NCBI GenBank assembly: GCA_032622095.1
Contig: CP136068.1
Location: forward strand, 159,421,465-159,485,464
Reading direction: 5' to 3'
DNA from: Siphonodentalium dalli
Taxonomy: Eukaryota > Mollusca > Scaphopoda > Gadilida > Siphonodentaliidae
DNA: 64,000 bases
This document shows positions 47,844 to 59,450 of this stretch, piece after piece (within the stretch, counting starts at the first letter, position 1; every line of letters starts with the position of its first letter). The translations under genes and the position numbers were made by a program. A model generated the notes under the pieces. The model saw only the letters and a list, made by a program, of their open reading frames with translations, ran no database searches and was not told the DNA's origin.

Positions 47844-49179
47844 TTGTAAGGAAATTCGAACTTTGATCAAGTAAACTGCGCCAATTTTACAAAAAAAGCT
47901 TTACTATGCTACAATAGAAACACAGGAGTCATTGGACATCCTATTATCTCCCAGCGGTCCTTTAACCCACATACCCGGTTTTAAAATTAACCAATTTTTT
48001 GGGGTAAGAAATATCACCGATAATAGCATCCTGATAACTCTAGAAGGACAGTTTATCAGAAAAGATAATAATGCCTCGTGTCATGCATGCCACAGACATA
48101 AGTACTGCACAGTGTCGCATATCACATGTCCATCCACTCACTAATGGGAATAATATGATCGTACGTGGCACGTAATGGAGCAACCACAAATGTGATGTAT
48201 ATCAAGTTGACTAGTACAATAACTATTGGATGTTACGTACATGTACGACCTGTACTATATTATTCGGAGATATGTCTGTATCGTCACATTAAAATACCAC
48301 GTTAGAACGTGGTTTGATATAATCTAGTACTAGTACCTGACATTGCCCATCTTGTGAACTATTCAAACCCAGCATTAAATTGCTGAATACTTTTGCCCAC
48401 ACCCGAGCAAACTACTATCCCTGAGTTACAAATTATTTATAAATTTCAGACAAAATCATGGTGAAATTGTCCTGGTAGTTTGATATTCCACCAATATTTA
48501 TGGAGAAATGTGCTGTTTTGAGACCACAAATAGATATGGGATATACAGTGTATGTGGTTTTTGAGTAAATACCACAGTTATTTCGTGAGTGACTAGCAGT
48601 GGAAATATCTTTTTGCAATGAGCGGCCGCATGTCGCAAGTTGAAAATTGATAATTCCACTACTAGTGACGAATGAAATACTATGGGATTCACGTAAAACA
48701 CCATAGTATCTATTTTTATAGGGGCTGGTTGATCTTGGCGTAGTCTGCTATAGAATGATATATACATGGGGCTTTGATGTACGTGTATATAATAGCGTTA
48801 TGTTCAGTCCGAACAAATGACTCAAGTTCAAACATCAGAAAATAACAGCTGGGAACCTGGTATGAATCGAACTGTGGTGGGGTCTCAAGCATATCTACCC
48901 CTGTACGTCAGAATAAAATGCCATTAAATAGCATACACGTAAGTAGCTTGAGGATGGAAGTGAACCATCATACCACTGTGAATTCAACGAGGAATTCAAC
49001 GAGACCCTCAGGTCATCGATGTCTGAAATCATGCCACCACAATAACAGGTTTTTTCATGAATGTAGAAATAAAGTAGTAGGTACAGTATGTACATGTATA
49101 TATCAGCAAATGTTTAATTAAAATTTAAATTGGATGGAAATGGAATGTCACTTTAATATTTGAGTCGGACATGAATTGG

Positions 49180-49850
49180 CGATGACAGCGGTATGGGAAC
49201 GGTCACGGCGGTGGAGTTATGTTACCTACCATTCGGTTATGATACCGCTGTCTATTAGCGGGTTGTCACCAAAAGTTGAAGAAAATTATTCGTCCATGGG
49301 GATCTTGTTAAAGATCCAGTAAGCATTGGCAGTAGGTAATATTGCTGTTAAAATAGTCACATCCATTTAAACCGCTATAAACAGAAATAATACATTATAG
49401 ACAAACATTGTTCTTATACCAATCATAACTATCACGTAAATTGCAGCATGTTGTTGTCTTGTCAGTCCTCTGTGTTAAGTTGTAAACAAACGCCGTGTTA
49501 TCTAAAGAAACAGTACATGTATGTAAAGAGTATGCAATAAGCAAAACAATCAACACCGTGGAGACCCCCACTATTTGAACTTTTGTTAGAATTTCGGTGT
49601 TGAATGGGTCACCATTAATCACTCTCAACCTAATCAATCGCCACGGTGTTGATTGTTTTGCTTATCGCTCACTATTTACGTGCTGTATACTTGTATGAAC
49701 AAATGCTCGGCTCATACAAAGTGTGCTTTGTGGATAAAAATGCATTCATAATATGATAATTTTTCTATACTATTAGTATATTCTTGGGGAAATTTTCATA
49801 ATTTGATAACTGTTATTTCTAAATTATTACTTACTACATGTAGCTGATGT
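49180..49850. repeat. Dispersed repeat family, copy 2
   Basis: It starts GACAGCGGTATGGGAACGGT and aligns with 50480-51480 through GGTTATGATACC, GTCTATTAGCGGG and CGCTCACTATTTACGTGCTG. The 26080 copy is a more distant relative. No gene is evident. Confidence 0.85.
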
Positions 49851-49944
49851 GTCCGACCGTCCCGGCTATTTAGGAAACAACGTTGAAAAGTATTAGGGGA
49901 AAGAAAAAAACTATTTTTCGATCAGACTAGAAACATGCCAACAA

Positions 49945-50345
49945 GAGCATACATGAGCGAGGTCAAGTTCAAGGAAACGTGAAATTTGACCCGCTCATAT
50001 TGTTCCCGGGATCAAAGTACATGTAGACCAACATACCAAATTAGAGTTGGATCGGTCGAGGTCCAGGAACATGCCTATATGAGCATATATGAGCGAGGTC
50101 ATGGTCAAGGACATGGTCGCACATGAAATTGGACCCACCCATATTGTTCCCGGGATCAAAGTATGCCTACATACCAAATTTGAGTCGGATCGGTCGAGGT
50201 CCAGACACATGCATACATATATGAGCGTAAATGAGCGAGGTCAAGGACACGGTCACATGTGAAATTGGGCCTGCCCATATTGTTCCCGGGATCAAAGTAG
50301 GCCTACATACCAAAATTGTGTCAGGTCAGTTGAGCAGTTTTCGAG
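49945..50345. repeat. Tandem repeat of about 140 bp, 3 copies
   Basis: TGTTCCCGGGATCAAAGTA occurs at 50001, 50145 and 50281, each preceded by GAGCGAGGTCA and followed by CATACCAAA and GG(A/T)CGGTCGAGGTCCAG. The third copy runs into AGTTTTCGAGTCCACAAGAC. Confidence 0.92.
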
Positions 50346-50479
50346 TCCACAAGACACACTCAGACAGACAAAAGTTTCCAAAATATACATGTATACCACT
50401 ATAATCAAATTAATTGACAGGGTGATACCACGGTTTCCAAAATATATACCACTATAATCAAAGTAATTGATAGGGTGAT

Positions 50480-51480
50480 ACTCCGGTAATGACAACGGTA
50501 TTACCGGTAGTGAGCGGTATCAAAACGGTCACTGCGGTGGAGTTACAGTACTATCTGGTTATGATACCACAGTCTATTAGCGGGTCATCGTACCAAAAGT
50601 TGAAGAAAATAATACCTCCATGAGAATCTTGTTAAAGATATGGTAAGCGTTGGCGGTGGGTAATGCTGTTGAAATAGTCACATCCTTTAAAACCGTCACA
50701 AACAGAAATCATATTGTATTGTAGTCAAATCTTGTTATAATACCAATCATAACTATCGCGTAAATTGCAGCATGTTATTGTCATGTTAGTACTCTTTGTT
50801 ATGTAAACAAATGTCATGTTATGTACACAAACAGTACGTAAAGAGTATGCTATAAGAAAAACACTCAACACGGAGGCGACCGACCCCCACTAATTGAACT
50901 TGTGTTAGAAATGCTACAAAGTTGTTTACACCAAACCGGTATAGCTATCGCTAATCTTCACCTCTCAATATTTCAGTATTGAATGGGTCACTATGAATTA
51001 CTCTCCTAAACAATCGCCATGGTGTTGAGTGTTTTGCGTATCGCTCACTATTTACGTGCTGTATATAAGCAAACAGTTGGCTCACACAAAGTGTGTTTTG
51101 TGGATAACAACCAGGCCTGCAAATTTGAGGCGAACGACCGTCCAGTCCAGTTCACCTGGCGGTTATCTAAAATGAAAATGCCGCGAACCAAAAACAGGTG
51201 GTGTCAAAGTTTTATAAATGCAGGTCTCGCGATAACTAATTGTCACATTAATTTTTGCTCCAAAAAGTTCCAAAAATGAGACATTCAAATGTATTATGGA
51301 AGTTCAATGAGTTGCGGCTCGCCCATCTGTACATGTAGTTAATATTAGCAGTTTTAGTGATTATAACAGTTTGTGTAACTTTCTAAATTATAATGTTCCT
51401 ATAACAAAGGCCATACATGCCTTTAAGTTCCACATATATAAGGATAATCACTTCATTTTATTTTCATGCCTGAAAACCAG
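50480..51480. repeat. Dispersed repeat family, copy 3
   Basis: A longer version of 49180-49850, preceded by two short copies of TATACCACTATAATCAAA (50391, 50447). The spurious ORF at 51019-51279 lies within it. 51481-52016 shows only a weak match (51700-51890) to 7730-7850, around CAAATTCGCGGCGAC. Confidence 0.8.
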
Positions 51481-52016
51481 AACGCATGCATCGTCGTGCA
51501 ACCGTGGTACACACAGTATTGGAGCAGCAACTTAACCCGTGTTGGAGGTTACCGCTGTATAATGCGCATTATTACCGGGGTGACACCACGTTAGAGGTGG
51601 TCAATTACTTTAAGTATAGCTGTATGTGTAAATATGCCATACAACATATAAGTCCAACATGAGATAGTCTGTTTGTAGCGTTGGTAGCATTCACGGTGAA
51701 AGCTGGTGACTCGCGGAGTTTCGCTGCAACAAATGTATCGATGGTCATTGGATTATGAATCAGTTCAATTCAAATTCGCGGCGACATCGCGTTTAGATGT
51801 TGGCGATTTGCGGTGATCCGGTACAATTTTGAGTGGACAGATCGCAGCGATGAGCGGAATGAGGCTGCTTCATCTTGAGGATACTGTACATACAGAGAGC
51901 TGAAAGATTTCTTGGAAAAGCAACCACCTGCTTGAGTTTACTTCGCTATAGTGGAGCCACGCATTTGTAAATACGTCAATATTTAACACATTTACCTTGA
52001 TTTATTCGAAGACAAA

Positions 52017-52020
52017 TGTC
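52017..52020. other. 4-bp target duplication TGTC, left of LTR element
   Basis: TGTC directly precedes the left LTR and recurs directly after the right LTR at 59664-59667. Confidence 0.8.
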
Positions 52021-52234
52021 TGAAACCAAAACAGACCATTGTATTCAGTTTACACATGGTTTATTCTATATTAGATGTCATTATAAATGGTAAAGCAAGA
52101 TGTCAGCCAATACGTGTCTTGGTCGGTCGGTGGTCAGTTCTGTTCTGTCATTCTCGGTAGCTGGGAGTGACGTCACATCCTCGGGTGCACTCGGACCGGA
52201 TAACCGGTACTCTTCGGGACCTAATACCGCTACA
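52021..52234 (-). repeat. 3' LTR
   Basis: 214 bp, about 85% identical to 59451-59663. In the element's sense it starts TGTAGCGG and ends GGTTTCA, so it has TG...CA termini. It carries a TGACGTCA CRE-like palindrome (52168-52175) in the presumed U3 and AATAAA (52060-52065) toward the R end. Confidence 0.9.
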
Positions 52235-52713
52235 TTCCCCCAAGCTTTGAAAAGAGGACCCTGATGGAGGGGGTTGAAGAATTCGTCCATCCATCGTCAT
52301 TAGTCAGTCCAAGTTCCCACAAGACTTCTGTTACGTCATAGACCTCCGTGGGCTCGGTTTCAGAGTCTTGTAGTCGACGCATGGGATCCTGAACATCGGA
52401 TGACTGACGAACACTTGTAACTTGGTCGAGGAAGGCACCGTCATATGGATGGCTGGCAGAGTGGAATTTCTCAGCATCTCGTATCATCCAACTACCATTT
52501 TCTGTCATATCTGGTAATGTCTTCGCCATTGTATCGGTCAAATGATTGTCTGGCCAGCTTGTTTACACCGCCCAATGTCTTGGCTCCATTGGGTGACCAG
52601 TTAAGTTCTTGATCCGGAACGCATGTCGTAGTTACAGTGAGTTCCTTCTGTCGAACCGTATAGAGGTGGTCTGCACTATGTATAATCTGGCCATGGTGAA
52701 TAGCTGCTGACAT
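52230..52713 (-). pseudogene. 3'-most ORF remnants of the LTR element (ORF3)
   Basis: An ATG at 52713 opens a 73-codon frame (HHGQIIHSADHLYTVRQ, then ELNWSPNGAKTLGG) ending at 52492. It overlaps a second frame by about 50 nt, open from before 52541 to TAG at 52230-52232 (MAKTLPDMTENGSWMIRDAE, later EPTEVYDVTEVLWELGL). The second frame crosses the polypurine tract and stops at bases 3-5 of the 3' LTR. The overlap suggests one old frame broken by a shift. 52714-53110 between ORF3 and ORF2 has short open pieces in all frames with several stops. Confidence 0.5.
52235..52243 (-). other. Polypurine tract of the LTR element
   Basis: In element sense TTGGGGGAA directly precedes the 3' LTR (TGTAGCGG). 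It is short and partly pyrimidine upstream. Confidence 0.6.
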
Positions 52714-53110
52714 TCACTTCTTGGTCCACTCGACCGATAACCATTGACTGGGTTCTGCTTGTTATGATTCGTGGAATATGTACATCAATGCAGAGTGAAA
52801 GAGAAACCGGGGCCCGGCATTCTCAGTACAACATACAAATGGTGGTTCAATGTCGGTGTAGTATATCAGCAGGCCCGATATCCATTACCGACAACGCAAC
52901 CCCAATGTTGGATTCACTCATTGCTGCATTAACTGTGAACATCATTTAAACGTTGCGAACAAGCATATGATTACGTTCAGTGAGTCATGGAGGTACATTT
53001 CCATACTGGAACCCGCATCATTCTGGCGACAAGTAATGGTCTTAATAGTTTGACATGGGGTCTGATGATACTCTGACCATGGCTGTGGATCTCTTCATTG
53101 TAGATAGTAA

Positions 53111-55363
53111 TTATGATCCACGTCTGATTCGGAAGCCTTTGCCACCAGGATCCCAAGGCCATTGATCTGGAGAACCTGCTTTATTTCGGAGCCAGGTGTG
53201 ATCCATTGGATTCTGGCTTGGGTTCTCCCTGTATGTTTGGTCTGTTCTTATTACATGTATGTAACCTGTACTTAGTTTGGAGATACAGGTAGACCTTTCT
53301 GGACTGTCCTCAATTATCTGTGGTATTCTGTATACTCCATGTAGGTCAATCGGACAGCCGTATACATATTGTGACAATCTCTGGTCAAGATTAACAAAAT
53401 GCTGACCTGATGCTCCATTGTCAAATTGAGGCGGTTCTGTACCTACCACATCGCTGTCTTTGTGCTCATCAGGTGGTTTATTCTGGTACTGCTCCTCGTG
53501 TTGACCATGGGATATTGGCAGGGTACAGCGACTATCTTCTGGATTGCCATTTATTGTAAATATGTCCTTACATAATTTATAGTTCGGCTGGCCGCATACA
53601 TGTAGTATCTGTGACAACACATCATTCGTGGTTACGAGAGGCTTCATATATATTGAATATTGCTCTGGAGATTCATTGTCGAAGAAATGTGCCCTGTTCA
53701 TTTGACCCACAGTTTCATCAGAAGAGTCAAAGGAAACCGGACTTAGAACTGTTGGAACAGCATCTAAGACCTTAGCGGATGACTCCAGAACTGTTGGAGC
53801 AGCGACTGAGAGGTTAGTGGATGTTTCCAGGACCGCCGAATCAGCATCATAGAAGCCTGATGTGATCGAATATATGGTAGAGTCAAAGCCAATTTTCTCG
53901 AATTCAAGGAAAGATGTATCGCCATCGGATGTCAAAGAATCAAACTGTGTGAGAAGAGGGATCTGGGCGTCTCTCAGATCGCCTCTGTCTCCACCTGACC
54001 ATCCTTGCTGCTGAAGCAGAACTGCATCCTCTTCATAATCTATTGAATTCAGCTCCAGAGAAACGCCATCGTCCCATTCTAGATTGATATCATAGATCGG
54101 CGACTCTTCATCTTGTAAGAAGCCTGTGTTGGCATCGTGGTTGATATATGTCTCATCCGGTGATAGTGGTTTATTCTGAACTGCATTTCTTGAATAGAAT
54201 GCATACTCATCTGGTGTCAGAAGTTGCATGTCTTCTATTTCAGACTGTACGTTCAGCAGTTTGTCGGACAAGGTTGTCAGTTCCTGCACCAGTGTCCCTG
54301 GTTGTTCATCGTTGATAAATTGCCCAGACGCAGAATCATTTACCTCCAACACTAAAGCGGGTGTCGGCCTAATAGGAAGACTCGTGGTTGTTGGAGCTTC
54401 AGTCTTCAACTCAGAGCTGGGATACATCAGAGTTGGATCGAGAGACTAAGATCTGGATGTCAATGTTTCTGGCAATGGCGATATTGGGACATCATAATCT
54501 CGGAAATCGAGACGGGGAGGATCCATGTGCATTGAAGAAGACCCGGGAAACCATTCTTCTGAGGGTGGATCACTCTGCGCCGAAGAAGTTTGTCGAGAAT
54601 CTTTGCCGACCTGGAGCTTTGTGACTATATTATTGTCAGCTACTTCTTCCCCAACTAATTCAATTGGGCTGCCCTCTACTCTCTTATTTCCATGTGCCGA
54701 CGTGGTGGCTATTGTTGACGGCTAATTGTCCAGGACTGCCGTTTTGGATGCCATCTTTTCTGATAATCCGCCTTGTAGCAAGTTTTTGACAAGTAAGTGA
54801 GATTGTTTGGAGGTTGGCTGGTTGTAGGCCACTTGCCCTGCCATAGTGTCTTCTGGTGTGTTTACCGTTTGATTAGGATGGCAATATGCATGAACACTGT
54901 CGGTCTCTATGGAACTCGTCCATAATGGTTGGTCCTGTTCGGCCATTCTGGATGCCATCTGTATCGCAGACTTGGGAGACATTTCTTCTGAGGGCGATAC
55001 TGGAACATCATAATCTCGGAAATCGAGACGGGGATGATTTCTCTGTATCGAAGACTTGGGAGACATTTCTTCTGAGGGCGATACTGGAACATCATAATCT
55101 CGGAAATCGAGACGGGGATGATTTCTCTGTATCGAAGACTTGGGAGACATTTCTTCTGAGGGCGATACTGGAACCTCAAGGTCTCGGGAATCAAGACGGG
55201 GAGGATCACTCTGCGCCGAAGAAGTTTGCGAGGCTTTACTGTTGTCCGCCACCTCTTCCCTATCTAAATCAATTGGACTGCCCCTCGCTCTCTCATGGCC
55301 ATATGCCGAGTCCGTGGTTATCGTCCACTATTGGGTGTCCGTAGCGACCGGTTTGGATGCCAT
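53111..55363 (-). CDS. ORF2: acidic 750-codon frame with three in-frame TAG
   Basis: An ATG at 55363, 8 nt after the ORF1 stop, opens a frame that reaches TAA at 53111 with only three interruptions, all TAG (55328-55330, 54722-54724, 54446-54448). The longest uninterrupted part is 54427-53114 (438 codons). The N-terminal third carries three 28-residue repeats with DYDVPVSPSEEMSPK, and its opening segment (MASKPVATDTQ...) is duplicated further on (MASKTAVLDN...). The rest is rich in Asp, Glu, Ser and Thr (SPIYDINLEWDDGVSLELNS), with few cysteines and no membrane segment. I recognise no family. It is either a decayed gene or a frame read through UAG. Confidence 0.6.
54957..55208 (-). repeat. 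84-bp coding tandem repeat, 3 copies
   Basis: Each 84-bp unit encodes 28 residues around RLDFRDYDVPVSPSEEMSPK. The two downstream copies are nearly identical and the first (LDSRDLEVP) differs slightly. A fourth, diverged copy (RLDFRDYDVPISPLPET) lies at about 54460-54510 after the third TAG region. Confidence 0.93.
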
Positions 55364-55371
55364 CTTCTCTG

Positions 55372-56901
55372 TCAATTGATTTGAAGTTTCGAGTGGAGGC
55401 ATGTGAATTTGTGCCCCAGTGCATCTATGCTCTCCAAAGCTGGTTGGCGATGGGTGGATGTCCTCTTGGAGTTTCCATATTTGTCTTCAATATATGATGA
55501 GCGGTCTTGGACGGCCATTTTGGATGTCCTCCTGGAATTTGCATATTTGGATTCAATAGTGTCAAATTTCAGTTCACGTAAGGTGGACACTAAGCCATAC
55601 AGTCTTCGACTTCCCGAATAGCCCTTCTTAGCATAGTCTTCAATCAATGCTCGTACTTCGTTCGCAACCCTGACTGACTCTTGCAGCTCGACTCGGAAAT
55701 AACTTCTCCGCTTTTGGGGGATCCTTTTCTTCATGGTAGAATCATCATCTTCCCCCTTCGTAGAACTCCTGTATATACTCTGGAACTCCTCTTGGACTAG
55801 ACGGACCACGGAATGGGTCTGTCGCCATTCTTCTTGTGCATTATCTCCAAGTTTACGTATTCGCTCGAGCTCGATCTTAGCTTCTTGGAGTTTCATCGGC
55901 TGATCATATTCCCGCAGATCATCCGAGAGTTCCCACATCTCCCTATTAGTTCTGTAATATTTGCATAGAATATTTCCCTTCTCCGATTCTAGTTCTTGTA
56001 GAAAGCAAACTACATTGTATAGGACTGGACCGCCGATATTTTGGGTATGTTTATAATCATCCACAAAGTCGTGCACCTCCTTCTTAAGACCACGTGACTC
56101 TTGCTTCTCTTCTTGAAAACACGTTACGTGATCCCCAAACTGGATGTCCTCTATCTCTTGGACCATTTCATGTCTCCATTCCTCATTCTTTCGCTCCCGT
56201 CTTGGTTTATTGTTCGATTCTTTCTTGCCAATGGGTTTCAATGAGGGTGATTCGATGGGCTTATCACAATGCCCTACTGACGTGTAATGATTGACCCAAC
56301 TGGAAATCTTTTTATAGAACACCCGTATCTTGGAATTTATGCCCCTCCATTTTTTCTCTGTATTATTTCTCAATTGAATCCTTTGCATGACATCGTTCTT
56401 TTTGTTCTCGGCTTCCAGATTACCCATAGGTTGGTCAATTTTGCCTACAACATCACAGTAAATATCTGTAATGTCCCTGTCGGCTTCGTACAATTCATTC
56501 CGAGCTTTCAACCTATCAATATTTAGACCATGTATGGTGTATCCTACATTAATTTCACACAAGCCCCTATCAACATAGTCTGCAATTATGTTCCGCACTT
56601 TATTTGCAAGATCCTCTGACTCTAGTTCCTCTTCGCGAAATCGTTCTTTCTCATCTTGGGACCGGACGTTGATTATTTCGTCGATAATTTTGAGTTTCAA
56701 GTTCTGTGATTTTATCCGTATTTCAATGGCTATGTGTTTCAATTCCAAAACTGCCAGATGTAACTGTTCGTCTTTGCTTGGCCATGAGCTAGACACGTAC
56801 GATGGGTATGGATTCTGTCGATAACCAAAGCTCAGATCTGGGTTAACACCACACATATGTGCTTGACCCTGTGGGTTGTGACCTTGATTAGTACTGGACA
56901 T
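55372..56901 (-). CDS. ORF1: 509-aa charged helical protein with internal repeats
   Basis: The first ATG in frame is at 56901 (AAGATGT context); the stop is TGA at 55372-55374. The protein is rich in Lys, Arg and Glu. Three related segments are visible: FREEELESEDLANKVRNIIA (about 82), FQEEKQESRGLKKEVHDFVD (about 264) and FRVELQESVRVANEVRALIE (about 406). Each is followed by a DY...G..LY.(L/V) stretch; the first two continue into a DQPM.(N/K)L and KKW or EEW helical tail. This suggests triplication of an approximately 130-residue helical domain. There is no signal peptide, membrane helix, CCHC knuckle or enzyme motif. Its position after the leader is where gag normally lies, but I cannot show it is a Gag. 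The intact length argues that it was recently functional. Confidence 0.75.
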   Translation of the reverse strand: MSSTNQGHNPQGQAHMCGVNPDLSFGYRQNPYPSYVSSSWPSKDEQLHLAVLELKHIAIEIRIKSQNLKLKIIDEIINVRSQDEKERFREEELESEDLANKVRNIIADYVDRGLCEINVGYTIHGLNIDRLKARNELYEADRDITDIYCDVVGKIDQPMGNLEAENKKNDVMQRIQLRNNTEKKWRGINSKIRVFYKKISSWVNHYTSVGHCDKPIESPSLKPIGKKESNNKPRRERKNEEWRHEMVQEIEDIQFGDHVTCFQEEKQESRGLKKEVHDFVDDYKHTQNIGGPVLYNVVCFLQELESEKGNILCKYYRTNREMWELSDDLREYDQPMKLQEAKIELERIRKLGDNAQEEWRQTHSVVRLVQEEFQSIYRSSTKGEDDDSTMKKRIPQKRRSYFRVELQESVRVANEVRALIEDYAKKGYSGSRRLYGLVSTLRELKFDTIESKYANSRRTSKMAVQDRSSYIEDKYGNSKRTSTHRQPALESIDALGHKFTCLHSKLQIN

Positions 56902-59438
56902 CTTAATTGAACCCGAACCTAAATAAATCAGGCGTAACAGGCTTATCAATTATTATATTCAAGTCTGATCAACCAAGCGTCACGGTAAGCAAATACCTAA
57001 TTTCAAGCGTTTCAGAGTATGATTGGAATATCAATTGATTAGTGTACAAGTATTGAGTACTACAAGAGATTTTACCCTCTAAACTTCTGAAAACTCGGCA
57101 GGTACGTTTTAATTTATTAATTTCTATCAATTTAAATCAATACGCAAGAAAAAAAAACAATATTTGAATATTCCAACAAGAAATCTGAGCAGCTACTAGT
57201 ATCTTATGAATAATATAATGCAATTTCCATAGGAATGACAGAACACAAACCTAGGTTCCAAAAATCATTCCCAGCAAATCTGCATCAGGAAAATACACAA
57301 CAGGGCTCAGAAAACTTAAGCAATATTCCTAAGATAACAATAATAATGGAAATAAATATACCTAAGCTGATACATATAAGCCTTATTGCACAGAGAATAC
57401 ATAACTGATACTAATTATTACACTACAATTAAGTTAATACAGAGCAAACGTGTATCAGATATTCACCAAAATTAATACATATATATCAGTGTCTCAAAAG
57501 TACAAATAACTTGTTTTGAGAACCTGATCACAGTGACTAAAATATATGAAACAAAAACCCAATCAATACATTATCAGCACTAAAAGTAAACATAACTTAT
57601 ATTGGCAAGCTGATTGCGAAACTACTGGTAGATAAATTGAATTGATGTGTATCAATTTAACTACAACATATAGGCTTAATCCAGTCCGCTTTTTTATGAT
57701 AAGAGTAATCTCCCTGGAAGAACGGCAGGATTATGCAATAATTTCAGGTTATCTCCGCATCAATTTGACTACTGAGTGAATAAGAAATATAGGTACATGT
57801 ATAACTGACAAATGAACAACTATAGACACAACTATAAATTATTCTTGAAGGATTCTGTTAAGAACACAGTGAAATATTTATACAGTCAGCGAGTTATGGA
57901 AATATAGAACTTAACAGAAGAAGTTGTATATATGGGAACTGTGAACCAATTCAGAAATTTATGGAAAATGCCAACTCAAAATACTACGAAAATATAACTT
58001 TATCTGATAGGCTACACACAAATAATTAATTCATTTATCAAAAATAACCACATACAAAAATACTAATGAAAAAATATGCATATATCATAGATGTGTATAT
58101 AATTTATTGAAGAATAAATCAGGGTCTCATAAGTTAATAAACTTATGCAGAGAAACTGATCACATTGACATTAGAAATATAATAAATCAGTGTCTCACAA
58201 GTACATATACTCATACAGAGAAACTAATCACAATGACATGAAAATATATAAATAAATGCGAAACTACAATTACCCAAATTTGAATTAAACGAGAAAACTC
58301 GCCTTAATTTATCAAAATCTCTGATTAAAATGTCAAATGGAGTGGAACTCTTGTTGAGCTGACAGAGCTGTGTCTTATAATTGTGAAATGTCCATTATGA
58401 AATCTGACATTTGACATCAGATGGAACAAGTAGTTTCATACTGATTTTACAAGAATTTCCTTTCAGTTCAGTACTGGTTGAGCTGGTTTAATTAATATGT
58501 TTATACTGGAAACTGTTCAATTTAGTATATGAGCTGTTGAAGTTGATCAAATTACTGTCACATTTTAACTCTGGATATGTTGATATCTGCATAAGGATGA
58601 ACATGTAATTTTCAGGCTGCTTGGTTTAATAATCCATATTCAAATTAAACGAGTGGCTCGCGTTAATCTATTAAAAGTCAAGAGCATGACAATAATGTTG
58701 AGTCAACCTTGAGAATTGTTGATGTCCAATTTAAACTCAGATATTTTATATCAGATTGAACAATAAATTTCAGGCTGCTTTCAAAGTTTGTCAAGAATTT
58801 TATTTCAGTTGAATCGTGGTTGAGCTGGTATAATGAAAATACTTGAAAATTGTCCAATTTATTGAGAACTGGCAAATATGTTATTTTCACCACTGGTATT
58901 TCACTGGTATGACATCTCAATTGGTTTGATGGGTGGAACAGAACTAATCGTGTTGATAATTGATGAGCTGTGGTATGTTCAAATCATCTGGCAGATTGAA
59001 CTACATTGTGATTGACATGTTGTGTGAAAAATAGGAAAGTTTATCTGACCGTAATTCTGGAGTCACTGGGCAGCGAAGTTGTTCAAACACCTTCCTCTCT
59101 CCCCTGTCTTAAAAAATCGGCCGGATGAATGGTGAAACTGTATTTCGACGTCCGGAAACTGTATTTTACGTGAGGTCTATTTTTAGACCACCGCGGTGAT
59201 TTTGAAGCAAACGGCCGCAAAAATGGCGAATTTACACAGATAAACATATTGTCAGTAGAATTCATCGATCACAATATTAATTGCATAGATTTAGCAACAT
59301 TATACACCGTCGAACACTGAAAGTACAATCTTCAGCGTCGGCAAATGTGACGAAAATGGTCGGAAATTCATAAGTCATTTTGGAAAGTTTTTCACGTCAA
59401 AATTGCATCAAAATCATCCTCGCATAGATTCGAAGTGA
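56902..59438 (-). other. Long AT-rich leader of the LTR element
   Basis: About 2.5 kb between primer site and ORF1 with no convincing coding frame. It contains duplications: 58277-58600 against 58636-58880 (AATTAAACGAG, CTCG(C/G)(C/G)TTAAT, TGGTTGAGCTGGT) and 75-bp repeats at 58108-58255 with a relative at 57483-57545 (AATCAGTGTCTCA.AAGTACA, AACT(A/G)ATCACA.TGAC). Such a long leader could hold introns, packaging signals or decayed gag. Confidence 0.6.
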
Positions 59439-59449
59439 CCTCGTCGCCA
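59439..59449 (-). other. Primer binding site, tRNA-Ser type
   Basis: In element sense the LTR ends ...CA, then T, then TGGCGACGAGG. This is complementary to CCTCGTCG plus CCA, the 3' end of eukaryotic tRNA-Ser(GCU). The match is 11 nt and then breaks, though TTCGAA occurs shortly after, as in the T-arm. Confidence 0.78.
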
Positions 59450-59450
59450 A

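Noticed and set aside
54886..55344. 152-codon plus-strand ORF and a 100-codon minus ORF
   Set aside because: Shadows of the 84-bp coding repeat in ORF2; repeats stay open in several frames because the unit length is a multiple of three.
56902..56949. Extending ORF1 upstream to 56949
   Set aside because: The upstream codon is TTG, not ATG; the first ATG, in good context, is at 56901.
59431..59449. A tRNA gene or fragment near the right LTR
   Set aside because: Only the 11-nt complement of a tRNA-Ser 3' end is present, in the position of a primer binding site; no cloverleaf can be drawn. No tRNA gene was found elsewhere.
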